Source: Pontederia crassipes (taxonomy: Eukaryota; Streptophyta; Magnoliopsida; Commelinales; Pontederiaceae). Taken from it: DNA of 64,000 nucleotides. The position numbers and the translations under genes were made by a program. Positions within the stretch are counted from its first letter, which is position 1. Every line of letters begins with the position of its first letter. Under the pieces are notes generated by a model, which made no database searches, was not told the origin of the DNA, and saw only the letters and a list, made by a program, of their open reading frames with translations. The DNA lies in contig CM060194.1 of the NCBI GenBank assembly GCA_030549335.1, forward strand, positions 67,306,077 through 67,370,076. The letters are read 5' to 3'. Shown here one piece after another: positions 11,248 through 22,186 of the stretch.

Positions 11248-11851
11248 ATGCACCGACAGGCGGCGGCTGAAGGAACCCATTCAACCTTGGCGGCGGTAGC
11301 AAGCCCGACCGGGCTTGCAGCAGAAGGCGGAGGCCGTAGCAATCCCGACCGGGCTCGCAGCGGCAGGCCACGTCCGCAGAAGCCCGATCGGACTTCCTGC
11401 GGCGGCGACGGCTATAACAAGCCGGATCTGGCTTGCAGTGGCCTTCTCCGGCCAGATCCCGCTAGAGTTGAGAGAGGGAAATCATGAGAGGGGGGAGGCC
11501 GAAGTGTACTGTATATGGTGGAATCGGCAGAGGGGTGCGAGCGTGCTTTCAAGGGGGATCGCTGGAGCGGGAGCAGTGTCGTCGAAGGCGTGCAGAAGTC
11601 CTTCGAAGGGGGATCACTGGGGCGGGAGCAGAATCGCCGAAACACGAGCAAAGCGGCAGCGTTTTGGTCAGCTGCAGGTCGCCAGAGGGTGAGCGGGAGC
11701 CGAAGTCCACTGGGGTTGCGCGGGGGAGAAATGTACGGGAGAAGAGGGGGGCGGGTTAATTATTGGAAGAGCTTTGGACGGACTGGACGGCTTCGTCAGT
11801 TGATTATTATGATATAAAATAATTTATTTAGTGACTTTACTACATTATAAT

Positions 11852-12524
11852 TGTTACGATTTCTGCACGAGAGAAATTACGCATCGCGAGAAAACCCGAG
11901 AAATTTAAGGCGGCACAGAATTGTATTAGATGGAAGAAACAGAAGAGGATTACAAGATCAGATTGATCCAGGATTGTCCAGGATGGTCTTACAAACCTTG
12001 ATTATAAGTCCTTTTATAGGGCCTTGGAGAAACAACTCCTACTCTAACTTAAGGACCTAATCCTACTAGGCATGTAAGTCCCTTCTCTAGAAAAACCTCC
12101 TTGGACTAGGAGTAGAAATCTGACTTCCTGAAGACCCTTGAAGATCTCGGCCAACTTGAATTCCTTCTTGGAATCAAATTGGGCCGGGCGCCCACCTGGC
12201 GTCCGCCACGCCCATGCGCGCCCTGGCTGTCCAGTCCGAGTCCCACTCGGACTGGGACTCTCCAGACGTCCCTGTTGTCTTCAAGTCTTCCTCCACGTCC
12301 AGACTCCATATCCAAGTGCTCCTCGGTCCAGAAGGGAGCTCGGCCCTCCAAGAATCCGTCATATCCTTCTCGATATCGGAAATTGGCCGACTCCCATTCC
12401 TACTAGAAGTAGGAATCCTTTCGACCTTGCACTTCTCGTCCAAGCATCTCTCGAAGTCTCTCTATTACTTCTTTGGATCCAAACAGATTTTCAGTTAAAG
12501 TAGGATTTAAGGCATTATTTAACA
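11852..12524. mobile_element. Solo LTR, 673 bp
   Basis: Begins TGTTACG, ends TTTAACA and is flanked by a perfect 5-bp duplication ATAAT (11847-11851 and 12525-12529). The paralogous sequence at about 49014-49018 has a single GTAAT and no insert. There is no internal coding region, so this is a solo LTR, the usual remnant of recombination between two LTRs. Family not determined. It is younger than the CACTA-like debris it sits in. Confidence 0.85.
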
Positions 12525-12574
12525 ATAATTTAAAATATTTTTTAAATTTTCATGAATTGAACCATGGAAACTTT

Positions 12575-13110
12575 CAGCGGCTAGTTAAATTGTCGGAAGT
12601 TCCCGTGGCCATAGCCATCGGAAAGCCCTCGTAATATAATAATTAATCTTACAATCTTTTATATGATAATATAATAATATACTAATTAGTGTATTATATG
12701 TTATACATATATTAAATTTGAGCTGGGAAACTTTCGACAGGACTCTAACCATCAAAAGTTATCACGGTCTTAGTCATCAGAATGGCTTCGGCCCTATCAG
12801 ACGTTATAATATAAAATATTATTTTTGACTTTCGATGGCTTCAGTCGTGGGAACTTCCGATGGTTGTTAAATCGTCAGAAGTTCCCAGATCGTAACCGTT
12901 GAAAAGCCCTCGTAATATAATAATTAATTTTACATTCTTTTATATCATAATATAATAATATACTAATTACTATAGTATATGTTATATATATATATATTAA
13001 ATTTGAATTCCTACGACTTTAGTCGCAAGAACTTCCAACATGACGCTAATCGTCGAAAGTTCTCGCGGCCTTGGTCGTCAGAACGAATTCGGTCGTAACA
13101 AACATTATAA
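12575..13110 (+). repeat. Two direct repeats of about 281 bp
   Basis: AAAGCCCTCGTAATATAATA occurs near 12623 and again near 12904, each followed by TTTTATAT, a TACTAATTA stretch, ATTAAATTTGA and a TTCTCGCGGCC-like end. A further copy lies at 49110-49270. The repeats carry short dyads (GACGGT/ACCGTC-type) as in CACTA subterminal regions. Confidence 0.7.
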
Positions 13111-13299
13111 TATAAAATATTATCTTTAAATTTCCACGGCTCGAGCCGTGGAAACTTCGATGACTGTGATCCCACGGCCATAGCTGTCATAAATGCCTCA
13201 CTATATAACATAAAATATTATACTTAGGTCTATATAATATAAAATATTATTCCTTATTTCCCGTGTGTAATATTTTTTATCAGCGTATGATATTATCCG

Positions 13300-15125
13300 C
13301 TTTGGGCCTCGATCTGCATGGTTTTACTAAAATGCGTCACACCTGGACAAGAATATATCACCATATATATCCAACATTTTTTCCATGACTTATCCATATG
13401 ATAATAACTCAAGATATGTCTCATGCATCCTTCTCCCCTTAGGAGACTCAAGGGGTTCGTTGAGTGATTGCATCCCACCATGCACAGAGGCTCATGCGGA
13501 ATAGCTCTGATACCATATATAACATTTCGAAGGACGAATTAATCGCGAACAGGTGGGTGAACTGAAATCACCTTGTGAATTGTCCTAATCCATGCCCTAA
13601 TCGTTTATGAAATGAAAGAAACAAGAAGGCTCCACATTATCATTTTTTATTTGCTTGATTATTGATTTCTCTAATTGTTTGCATTAATGTTTGATTCGTT
13701 ATGTTTTGTTGTTGTTTGATTGATTGTTAGAAGTTAGGAACTATTTTAGGTTGAGATTATACTAGGAATTTTAAGAAATTCACAGGTTATGTAACTTTTC
13801 TAGACGCCGACTGGTCGTCCGGTCCGTATGTATTGTCAGCAATCGGTCGATCGATATAATGACCCACAGCCAATTTTCCTTATATATCAATCGATCGCCC
13901 GATCGCCTTGTATTGTGACCTAATCGGTCGACCGATCCCTGAGTTCCATCTACCGACCGGTCAATCATTCAATTGAACGAATCGACCGATCCGATGATCC
14001 CAGACTCCGAACTGATGAACCCACCGGTCGACCTATTTGAGCAGATCGGTCGACCGACCCAAAGCTCACCGGTCGACCGTTCCCTAGAACCAGTCGAGCG
14101 ATTTTTCTAGTGATCCCTTCGTATCACTTTTATCAATCATTCTTGATCCTGATTTGAATCTTGTCTATTCTTGTTTGATTTATTCAGATAATGATTAAAT
14201 TAGTACTCTATGATTAATTCCTGATTCAAGTCATGAATTTACATGATGATTAATTCTATCACTGATCCCTCCAATTCCTAAGTCATGAACAACAAATAAC
14301 AAAATTTCAAAGTCACTAATAAGTTCACATAGAAGATGAATATTGAGTTGCCAATCCAAGTCAAGTGTTTCAAAATAAGGATCGCTCCCTTGATCATGTT
14401 TGATCACCCATTGACTCGCACAAGGCTGTATCGTTTGCTCGGCATGCCTCAAGAATTAAAGTCACAAAGTCATCCTGATTTCTAAACATGAACCAAGATT
14501 AACAAGTATGAATAAGACAAGCAAGCATGAACGTCAAATTAAGTTATCGATATTCTCATGTCATGATTATAAGATTAATAGCATCATTTGATTCTATTGC
14601 TTTATGTTATCGATTTATATCTCTTATAATTATATATGATGCTCTCATGTTATTCCTTTATTTCATAGGTGTTTTATCGTACCGCTAATTTCTCTATTCA
14701 AATTACACATTGCATATCATGTGGTTCCCCACTAGGCTGTAAAGCTTACGGGAGGACCTCCTCTCCTGTGTCTGATTTTCACAGGATCAAGTCAGTAATG
14801 AGGTGAAGTAGGTGTATTGCGATAAGGCTTTGGCGACAAGAAAGCACATGAACCACATGGCTTATTAGATGTTTTATTAGTTTCCTTTTTTCTTTTCGCA
14901 TCTTTAGTTACTCATGATGTAGAACTTTATCATATTTCTTAGAGCTGATGTAAATCTTTACTAGTATTCTTATTTATGTTATCTTCTTTTCTTTTATTAC
15001 TCTTCCGGTGACGTGTCTTGGTTCTTGACTGAGATACGTTCAATATGATAGTCAAAGTCATAGCATATCGTAGCATCTCCAGGTTGGTATTCGTCAAGTG
15101 ATGAAGGTCGATTTGGGGTGTTCAA
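13300..15125 (-). mobile_element. LTR-retrotransposon remnant, minus orientation
   Basis: GCTCTGATACCA at 13504-13515 is the complement of a primer binding site for initiator tRNA-Met, which places an LTR to its right (about 13518-15125, ending GGGGTGTTCA) and a short internal leader to its left. The rest of the element is missing on the left. The LTR length of about 1.6 kb and its sequence style suggest a Ty3-type element, but no coding part is present to prove the family. It is broken and looks old. Confidence 0.55.
13800..14105. repeat. Cluster of GGTCGACCG-type palindromes
   Basis: About nine variants of YCGGTCGACCGR occur in 300 bp at spacings of about 25-40 bases (for example near 13847, 13922, 14022, 14046 and 14068). 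They lie inside the LTR remnant. Their role is unknown; they could be enhancer-like tandem sites of the LTR or simply a degraded short tandem repeat. Confidence 0.7.
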
Positions 15126-15789
15126 AATTTTCTTAGATACATCTAATCAATGGCAAACAAATTGTAATCCTATTTGTATTATAGATTATATTATTATCCC
15201 TATGTCTATGTGGTCCCTTTCTAATTGTAAACCTACTCAAACTTAATGTACAAAATTCTAAATATTAATATAATACATTTTTCATTTTTACGATTTTTCT
15301 ATATAAATAAAAACCATCTTATAATACAATATTAATTATGTTTATAATTTTCTCATATAACCAAAATTGACAATAATATATTTCTATTTATAATTTCTTT
15401 AGGATATTTTTCATATTACGAAAATATATCTATTATTGTTCTCTCAGTCTTTTAAACCATAAATATCAAATATGAATAAACTACAAAACGATTAACTAAG
15501 TCTAAAGTATTAAATGAATCTAATAATTGTATTAAATTTGACTCCAAGTGGAACCTCGGTTTGGTTAAATAAAGATTTATTTTTACAAAATTTCATTAGA
15601 TAGTGATATTTGCATATTTAAAAATAAAAGAAGACTGAATCTAAAGAAAAAAAATTTTAATTAACTAAAAATAGGTCATTATTATTATTGTTTCACAATT
15701 TATGCATCTTACAGAAAATTCCAATTATTATATATAAAAATAATATGCAAGTAAATAAGAAAACCTATTTAAAATATAATTTTTTAATT
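15126..15789. other. AT-rich intergenic DNA, nothing recognised
   Basis: No coding potential, terminal repeats or RNA gene seen. Composition is strongly AT-rich and grades into the repeat field that follows. Confidence 0.5.
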
Positions 15790-16880
15790 TAAAATAAATA
15801 ATTCAATTTGAGTCAAATTAAGATTAATATTTCCTTTTTTCCAAATTGGTTATTATTACAAGGAATAATAATTCATTTTATAAAAGATAAATTGTTATTT
15901 TCAGAATTTAAAGATAATTTAGAATAAGTAATTCAATTTGTGTCAAACTATCTGCTCTTTTTATCAATTTGGGTATGATTAAAATAAATAATTCAATTTG
16001 TGACAAATTAAGATTAATCTTTACCTTCTATTAATTTGAGTATGATTAATATAAAAAATATTTTCTTTTCTAAAGGATACCATACAAGTAAATAATAATT
16101 GTTTTCTAAAAGATAATTTGTTATTTTAGTAATTAAAAAATAATTTTAAACAAATAATTCAATTTGATTCAAATTAAGATTAATCTTTTATTTTTATCAA
16201 TTTGAGTATGATTAAAAGAAAAATAAATTCCTCTTTAAAAGACAATTTATTATTTTCGAAATTGAAAATAAATAATTCATTTTGAGTCAATTTAAGATTA
16301 ATATGTTCTTTTTATCAAATTGATTATGTTGAAATAAATAATATTTTTCTTTCTAAATACTAATATGAAAGTAAAAATAATTCATTTTTTAAAGATAATT
16401 TGTTAATTTGGGAATTTAAAAATAATTTACAATAAAAATTTCAATTTGAGTCAAATTAAGATTAACCTTTATTTTTTATATAAATTTGAGTATAATACAA
16501 TAAATAAATTTTCCTTTCTAAAAGATATTGTAAAGGTAAAAAATATTTCCTTTCTAAAATATAACTTATTATTATTTAATTAATAAATATTTTAAATAAA
16601 GAATTCATTTTTTTCATTTCTAAAAGATAATGGACAAATGTCATGAAATAAATAATATTTTTTTAAACATAATGAATTATTTCTTGCATTTAAAAAAAAT
16701 AAATTTATAAATTTGAGATCAAATTTAGACTAATTATTCCTTTTTAAAACATAATGGACAAGTATAATAAAAAAATTAATATTTCAAGATAATGTATTAT
16801 TTCAGAGATGAAAAATAAATATTCAATTTGATTATAATTAAAATAGATAATATTTTCTTTTTAAAAAGTAATGGACAAGT
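15790..16880. repeat. Degenerate AT-rich tandem repeat field
   Basis: The motif CAATTTGAGTCAAATTAAGA recurs in degenerate form near 15803, 15937, 15991, 16160, 16278, 16441 and probably 16700 and 16815, usually followed by TTTTTATCAATTTGAGTATG and a TCTAAAAGATAAT stretch. Spacing varies between about 55 and 160 bases, so units have been lost or expanded. No coding potential. Confidence 0.65.
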
Positions 16881-17364
16881 GGAACCAAGTATTAAAATAA
16901 TATAATACTTTAATAAAATATTATACTACTTTGCTTTTATAAATTAGTATACAAGTATAAATAAAGTTTTGATAATTATTATAAATAATAATATTTCAAT
17001 TATATATTGTTTGTAATATATATTCATCAACTGTGTATCGTACGTGATTTAGGACTAATTAAATATTAATAAAAAAATAATATAATATTATTTATTACTT
17101 ATAATTTTATTAAAAATTAATGTTTCATTAAATATATTTATTAACAAAAATTGTTCCATAATTTTTTTACTTTTTTATTCTTTAATAAATTTATATTTTG
17201 TATATATAATAACTATTTTTAATTCAGAATCTATTAAATATTAATCATTCACATCTATTTTTTCTTATGACATCAACTCTCTCCTCGTTACTATGTTTCA
17301 TTCTATTCAAACACACTTTCACCGAGAACTTAGGAGAATGATAATTTCATTTTTAAACGTAGCC
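16881..17364. other. AT-rich intergenic DNA, nothing recognised
   Basis: Homopolymer-rich sequence between the repeat field and the MITE at 17368. I see no gene or element boundary in it. Confidence 0.5.
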
Positions 17365-17367
17365 TAA

Positions 17368-17998
17368 GGGGTCATTTGAAAATAGAATCGTGGTTCCTCC
17401 TAAATTCTGGGTGCATAGTTGAATTGACAAATTAGTTTGAAATATGTTTGATTGAAAATTTGATGATAAGTAATTAGGTGGTGTTTGTTTGTGGAACCAA
17501 GATGGAACCGTGCCTTTGTTTCGCCCTGTTCCACTAAACACCCTCCGAAATCGGATTTCGGGACGGGGACCGAATGGATGGAACCGGGATCACGTGAGGT
17601 GGAACCGAAGATTGTTTCTTTTTTTTTGTTTGACATGACATATTACTTTTTTTAGACTCGTTTTATTTTTTCTTTTTCTTTTCTCTCACACCGTAACCTT
17701 CATAAAATAGATTATTTAGTAAATATAAAATATTCATAATAATAAATTATTATAATATTATTTATTACTTATTATTTTATTAAATTTTGAATATTTCATT
17801 AAATATAATTAATTTAAGAAATTATTTTTTTTATATTTAAATAATCATTTTTTAATAAATTTTTCCCATGATTTTTTATTTTATAATTTTATTTTCCTTA
17901 TCATTACGTTCTTTTCCATCCAAATACACCTTAATTTGTCAATTCAACTAAGTACCAAGAACTTAGGAGGAACTATGATTCCGTTTCCAAATGCAACC
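17368..17998. mobile_element. Harbinger-type MITE with nested hairpin
   Basis: Terminal inverted repeats of about 67 bp (left GGGGTCATTTGAAAATAGAA; right, reversed, GGTTGCATTTGGAAACGGAA; both continue GTTCCTCCTAA and GTTGAATTGACAAATTA). The 3-bp duplication TAA (17365-17367 and 17999-18001) points to PIF/Harbinger. Inside, 17479-17545 is a second small inverted repeat (GGTGTTTGTTTGTGGAAC against GTTCCACTAAACACC), probably another MITE end nested within. No transposase. Confidence 0.65.
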
Positions 17999-18086
17999 TA
18001 AGTAATCGTTCTTCGACACGTAAACGTATATTTCAATTAAACAACTAATCCAAGTCGGATATTAATTAATTTACGTCACAAGTTTA

Positions 18087-18621
18087 TAGGCCTGTTTGGT
18101 AATTGGAACCATGTGGAACTAAGGTCTAGTTCCATCTGGTTCCACCAAATAGGTGGTCACCTGGAACCTGCTTTTTTTATTTTTTCTTTGATTTGACACC
18201 ACTTTATTTTTTCATTTTCATTTTTTTCTTTATGTTACAAATTTCTCTTAAAATAAAATATATAATAAATATAATATATTATTTATAAAAAGAATTAATA
18301 TAATATTTTTTGTTACTTAATATTTCATTAAAAAAATTTAATATTTCATAAAATATAAAATTTTTAAAAATTTAAGTTTTATATTTAAATAATATTTTTA
18401 ACATAATTTTTGGCATAAATTTTTAATATATATATATTTTTTTTAACAAGTTTATAACCTACATTTATAATAAATATTTTTTAATTTAAACACTCACTAA
18501 AATTAATCCATTATATTTATTTTTTATCATATTAATTATCTTATTATTCGTTATTAAATTTCACTATATCCAAACATTCAACTATTCATGCAGAAGAAAC
18601 TCAAGTTCACCAAATGGCCTA
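18087..18621. mobile_element. MITE in the copy 2 promoter
   Basis: Ends TAGGCCTGTTTGGTAATTGG and, reversed, TAGGCCATTTGGTGAA form short terminal inverted repeats. The corresponding promoter block of copy 1 (near 9970) runs straight through without it. The interior is AT-rich and non-coding. The target duplication is unclear, so the superfamily (hAT or Harbinger) is open. Confidence 0.55.
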
Positions 18622-18630
18622 GTGCATGCA

Positions 18631-18638
18631 TATAAATA
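18631..18638 (+). promoter_or_regulatory. TATA box of gene copy 2, displaced from its gene
   Basis: TATAAATA directly after CATGCA, the same fused motif as in copy 1. It is now about 480 bp from the ATG at 19115 because a MITE (18656-19078) lies between them; in copy 1 the distance is about 60 bp. Confidence 0.6.
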
Positions 18639-18655
18639 GGTTAAGTACATATGAG

Positions 18656-19078
18656 AGGGGTGTTCACCGGATTGAGTCGACTCGTGAACTCGATGTCTCG
18701 ACTAGGGTCGGGTTGGATACGGATTGGAAAAATCTAATTTGAGTTGACCCGATCCGACTCGATTGACTCGACTTTTTATTTTTTTATTTAAACTTAAGGC
18801 TTGTATTTGATTTAATTTTTTTATAAATGTAATAAAATATTTTAAGTGCAGAAATAATATTAAATATTTAAAAATTATGTTTTACTTTTAAATAATATTA
18901 AAAAATATTTTTTAATAAATAAAATATAAAAATAGTAAAAAAAATAAAATATTAGTTGATCGGATAACCGGCCCACCTTATCCAAACCGGGTCGGATCCA
19001 GCCCCCTCGACTCGACCCGATTAAATTCGGAACAAATTTGTTCACAAATGAAGTCCAAGCCGACTCGTGAACACCCAT
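18656..19078. mobile_element. hAT-like MITE between TATA box and gene copy 2
   Basis: Ends AGGGGTGTTCACCGG and, reversed, ATGGGTGTTCACGAG; the interior has GGGTCGGGTTGG and CGACTCGACCCGA dyads. The paralogous leader of copy 1 lacks it. No coding capacity. An 8-bp duplication is not clear, so hAT membership rests on the terminal sequence alone. Confidence 0.6.
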
Positions 19079-19114
19079 ACTTAACGACTTCAACTCAAAG
19101 ATTAGCCAACAAAC

Positions 19115-19339
19115 ATGGCAAGATGGCTGCCTGGTGCTGTCTGCAGCGCTTATGGAGCCAATTCAGCTGTGCAGGCGTCCGAAGCGCTCTTCGCAGTTCT
19201 CGCGACGATCTCTATCTCAGCAGTGGTTGCGTTCAACTGTGGAGACAGCGCTAGCTGCTATAGCGGCGAGGGCGGCGACGGCGGATGTTGGGATTGCTGT
19301 GGCTGTTGCTATAGACAGACGTTCTCTACAATTTATTGA
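19115..19339 (+). CDS. Small membrane protein, copy 2, altered Cys-rich tail
   Basis: Encodes 74 residues. The N-terminus (MARWLPGAVCSAYGANSAVQ), membrane segment (ALFAVLATISISAVVAF) and NCGDSA match copies 1 and 4, with a small in-frame deletion in the membrane segment. The tail is different: it is short, has only a few Gly, carries CWDCCGCCY, and its last residues (RQTFSTIY) come from sequence that is 3' UTR in the other copies. A deletion joining the tail to the UTR explains this. The start is the conserved ATG. Its TATA box is separated from the gene by a MITE, so expression is doubtful. It is either a diverged working paralogue or an early pseudogene; the open frame alone does not decide. 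Confidence 0.5.
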   Translation: MARWLPGAVCSAYGANSAVQASEALFAVLATISISAVVAFNCGDSASCYSGEGGDGGCWDCCGCCYRQTFSTIY

Positions 19340-20317
19340 AGGTTTATTTTCTGTTGGTGTGTGTTTCAAATCATGATATACATCGATATATATCTATATA
19401 TGTCCAGGGAAAAAAATGGAAATCTAACGAGCGATTCATATCATAGCACTCTAATCTACGAGTTGTGTGGCCACGTTCATTGCTGAACGGCAAGAAAACC
19501 AACTACTCATTTAATATGGCTTCAGGTCCCAAATTACGTCCTAAAGGATGAGTATTGATAATACTGTTTTTTGTTAAAAATATCTTAATTTGAGTATAGT
19601 TTATATATCAGTTTGAAGATCATCAACGTAGCCATCTATATTACTAATCAATCAAAATCACACTATGAATTTAATTGAGACATACACAGTAATCTATCAT
19701 GCCACATAGTCATGACGATGAAATCAATCCGAAAAATAGTCACGACGATGATCCGACAGCTTGTGTTATTTCTGTCACTCGAAATTCCAAAACCAAAAGA
19801 GGATTTCTGGCAAACGAAGGATCATATCATTCTTTTATTGGATTAAATAGGATATTAAATTATAATTTCATTTCAGCTTGTGTTGATACTTTTATGTTTA
19901 ATTAAGTCTCGAGTTCAAATTTACAAGACAATTTTTTTTTGGTAAAATGTTGTCGTATATATATATATATACCATAGTGAAAATTTGATTAGATCCAACA
20001 GCTTGTATATATTGCGGCGAGGAAAAAAAGTAGTTGCAAATTGCACGATTGGAAAGCAAACCAATAAGTTCAATTTTTGGCCAATATTAAGATCATAAAT
20101 AAAAATATCTCACTTAAAAGTTAAAACATCGGATTTATTAAAACAGCAACTCATATTTTAGGCGTAGAGTAATGTTGTCAATTTTTGGAGATGAAATCAA
20201 AATCCCTATTAATCAGTGTCCGAGCGATATAGGATTCTTTCTTATTTTTTAAGTTAGTTCGAAAACAACCTTACAAATAATTACTGACGAAAGATTTTTT
20301 TTTCTTCTAAATTATTA
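19340..20317 (+). other. Downstream block of copy 2
   Basis: Collinear with the blocks after copies 1, 3 and 4 (AAATCTAACGAG, CATGGCTTCAGGT, AGTCATGACGATGAAATCAA, TTGCAAATTGCACG, TTTTAGGCGTAGAGTAATG). The reading frame at 19699-19905 spans an internally repeated CATGACGATGA stretch and is not kept open in the paralogues, so I do not call a gene. Confidence 0.6.
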
Positions 20318-21644
20318 GAGTAAATTACCCTTCAACTTTAAAGTTTGGTCAGCAATATCCTCCAGCTTCACTTTGTAGCACAAATGCCCTTCATCTTTTA
20401 ATGTATTTCACCCGATGCCTTCTTTACCTAGGATAGCTGATTTTTCGGTTTTTCGTCGACGTGGCGTCCACGTGGCCATCTCCTCTCTCCTCCACGCAAA
20501 TAGTCATCCGACGTGGCATGCTCCGACGTGGCACATAAAATTACACCAATAGCATCCAACTTTAAGATTTGCTCAGCGATATCCTTCAACTTCATTTTGT
20601 AACACAAATGTCCTTCATCTTTTAATACATTTCATCCGATGCCCTCTTTACCTGGGACATTTGATTTTTCAATTTTTTATCGACGTGACGTCCACGTAGT
20701 CATCTCATCTCCCCTCTATGCAAATAGCCGTTTGACGTAGCATGCTCCGACGTGGCACCACATATTAAATCATCTTACTTACCGTAAGTTGACTCACTCA
20801 CTGTTAAATTATTTTCTTAGTTCCTTTTTTGCTGTCGTTCGCATGAAACCTCCTTCGCTGTTCGCACTCCTTCGCCGTTCGTTTTCCTTCATTGTTCGCC
20901 TCCTTCATCGTTCACTTTTCGTGTTCGTCGGCTATCTTTGTCCAAATTGATATAATTTTATGTGCGTTTGGTAAGCAAACTTTAAAGTTAGAGTATATTT
21001 CACCCGATGCCCTCTTTATCTGGGATAGTCGGTTTCTCAATTTTTCGTCGATGTGACGTCCATGTGGTCATCTCCTCTCTCCTTTATACAAATAGTCGTC
21101 AGACGTGGCATGCTCCGACGTGGCACATAAAATTACATCAAATGTCCTCCAACTTTGGGTCAATTTACGGTAAGTAAGATGATTTAATATGTGGTGCCAC
21201 GTCGGAGCATGCTACGTCAGATGGCTATTTGCATGTAGAAGAGATGAGATGACCACGTGGGCGCCACGTCGATAAAAAATAAAAAAACCGACTATCCCAG
21301 ATAAAGAGAGTATCAGGTGAAATGTATTAAAAGATGAAGGACATTTGTGTTACAAAGTGAAGTTGGAAGATATCGCTGAGCAAACCTTAAAGTTGAAGAC
21401 CATTGGTGTAATTTTATGTATCATGTTGAAGCATGCCACGTCGGACGACTATTTGTATGGAGGAGAGAGGAGATGGCCATGTGGACGTCACGTCGACGAA
21501 AAACTGAAAAACTAGCTATCCTAGGTAAAGAGGACATTGGGTGAAATGCATTAAAAGATGAAGAATATTTGTGTTGCAAAGTAAAGTTGAAAGATATCGT
21601 TGAGCAAACATTAAAATTGAAGGACATTTGATGTAATTTACCCC
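20318..21644. mobile_element. Large inverted-repeat (foldback-like) element, 1.3 kb
   Basis: Ends GAGTAAATTACCC and GTAATTTACCCC are inverted repeats. Each arm contains two tandem units of about 220 bp (motifs CTTCATCTTTTAAT, TTTCACCCGATGCC, TCGACGTGGCGTCC, ACGTGGCATGCTCC). A fifth unit lies at about 20995-21160 beside a short central spacer (20820-20990) with GCTGTTCGC/GCCGTTCG repeats. The paralogous site near 32250 has an uninterrupted CTAAATTATTGAT, so it inserted into the copy 2 unit. AATTATT and AATAATT flank it, an imperfect duplication. The ends resemble plant Mutator-type MITEs with a GGGTAAATTAC terminus (family knowledge). No transposase. Confidence 0.75.
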
Positions 21645-22178
21645 AATAATTGATTGGAAAAAAGTTCAACCAATGTTGCATTCAAGACGTGAATGTACCT
21701 TGGCCCTCAACTTTTTGTTAACTATGTGCATATTATATATTAATGATTTTAATATATCTATATATGTTAATGAAGGCCACATAGATTATGTATTATAATA
21801 AATAAAATTTTCAATTAAGTTAATCATTTGATTATGGAATAATATAAATATATTCCATTGAAAGCTAGATGAGTTTGGCGCTTGCAAACTTCTTGTGTGC
21901 TTCTGTAAATAACGAAATACTTTGTTTTTTTTTTTCTGTTCCAGAGGACATAATTTCGCAACACTTTGCTTGGATTGTTTAAGATTGGTGGCGTGAAGGA
22001 AAAATGCTAGAACTTGAAAAGACAAGATGATAACTAGGGGCTTGACCTTCATCATGCAGGGATATGTCATAACTGATACATTACAATTTTATCTTCTGTA
22101 GTGAAAAAAACACATCGTGCATACGGCATACTTTATTTTATTATTATTTTGGCAACTTCTTATGTAAAAGTGTCAAAG
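21645..22178 (+). repeat. Array unit block, copy 2 (continued)
   Basis: Continues the paralogous block: TTCAACCAATG, ACGTGAATGTACCTTGG, ATCTATATATGTTAATGAAG and then the stretch shared with 5640-5990 and 34200-34560. A minus-strand reading frame at 21786-22070 has a partial counterpart at 5656-5901, but the frame is not kept in unit 4. Confidence 0.65.
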
Positions 22179-22186
22179 TCTCTACT

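Larger units (their letters stand above)
11253..13285. mobile_element. Degraded CACTA-like element with GC-rich core
   Basis: The segment starts CCGACAGGCGG and has a paralogue at 48508-49275 (CCATTCAACCTTGGCGG, GAGAGAGGGAAATCA, TTATTGGAAGAGCTTT, CTCGTAATATAATAATTAAT). The first 600 bp are GC-rich; the rest consists of AT-rich repeats carrying GTCGGAAGTTCCCGTGG-like motifs that resemble the subterminal repeats of the CACTA elements at 40251 and 50624. The ends are not defined. It was present before the copy 1 and copy 4 units separated. The overlapping short reading frames are not genes. Confidence 0.5.

Noticed and set aside
19699-19905. 68-residue frame downstream of copy 2
   Set aside because: The paralogous blocks after copies 1, 3 and 4 do not keep the frame; the apparent repeat comes from a duplicated CATGACGATGA stretch.
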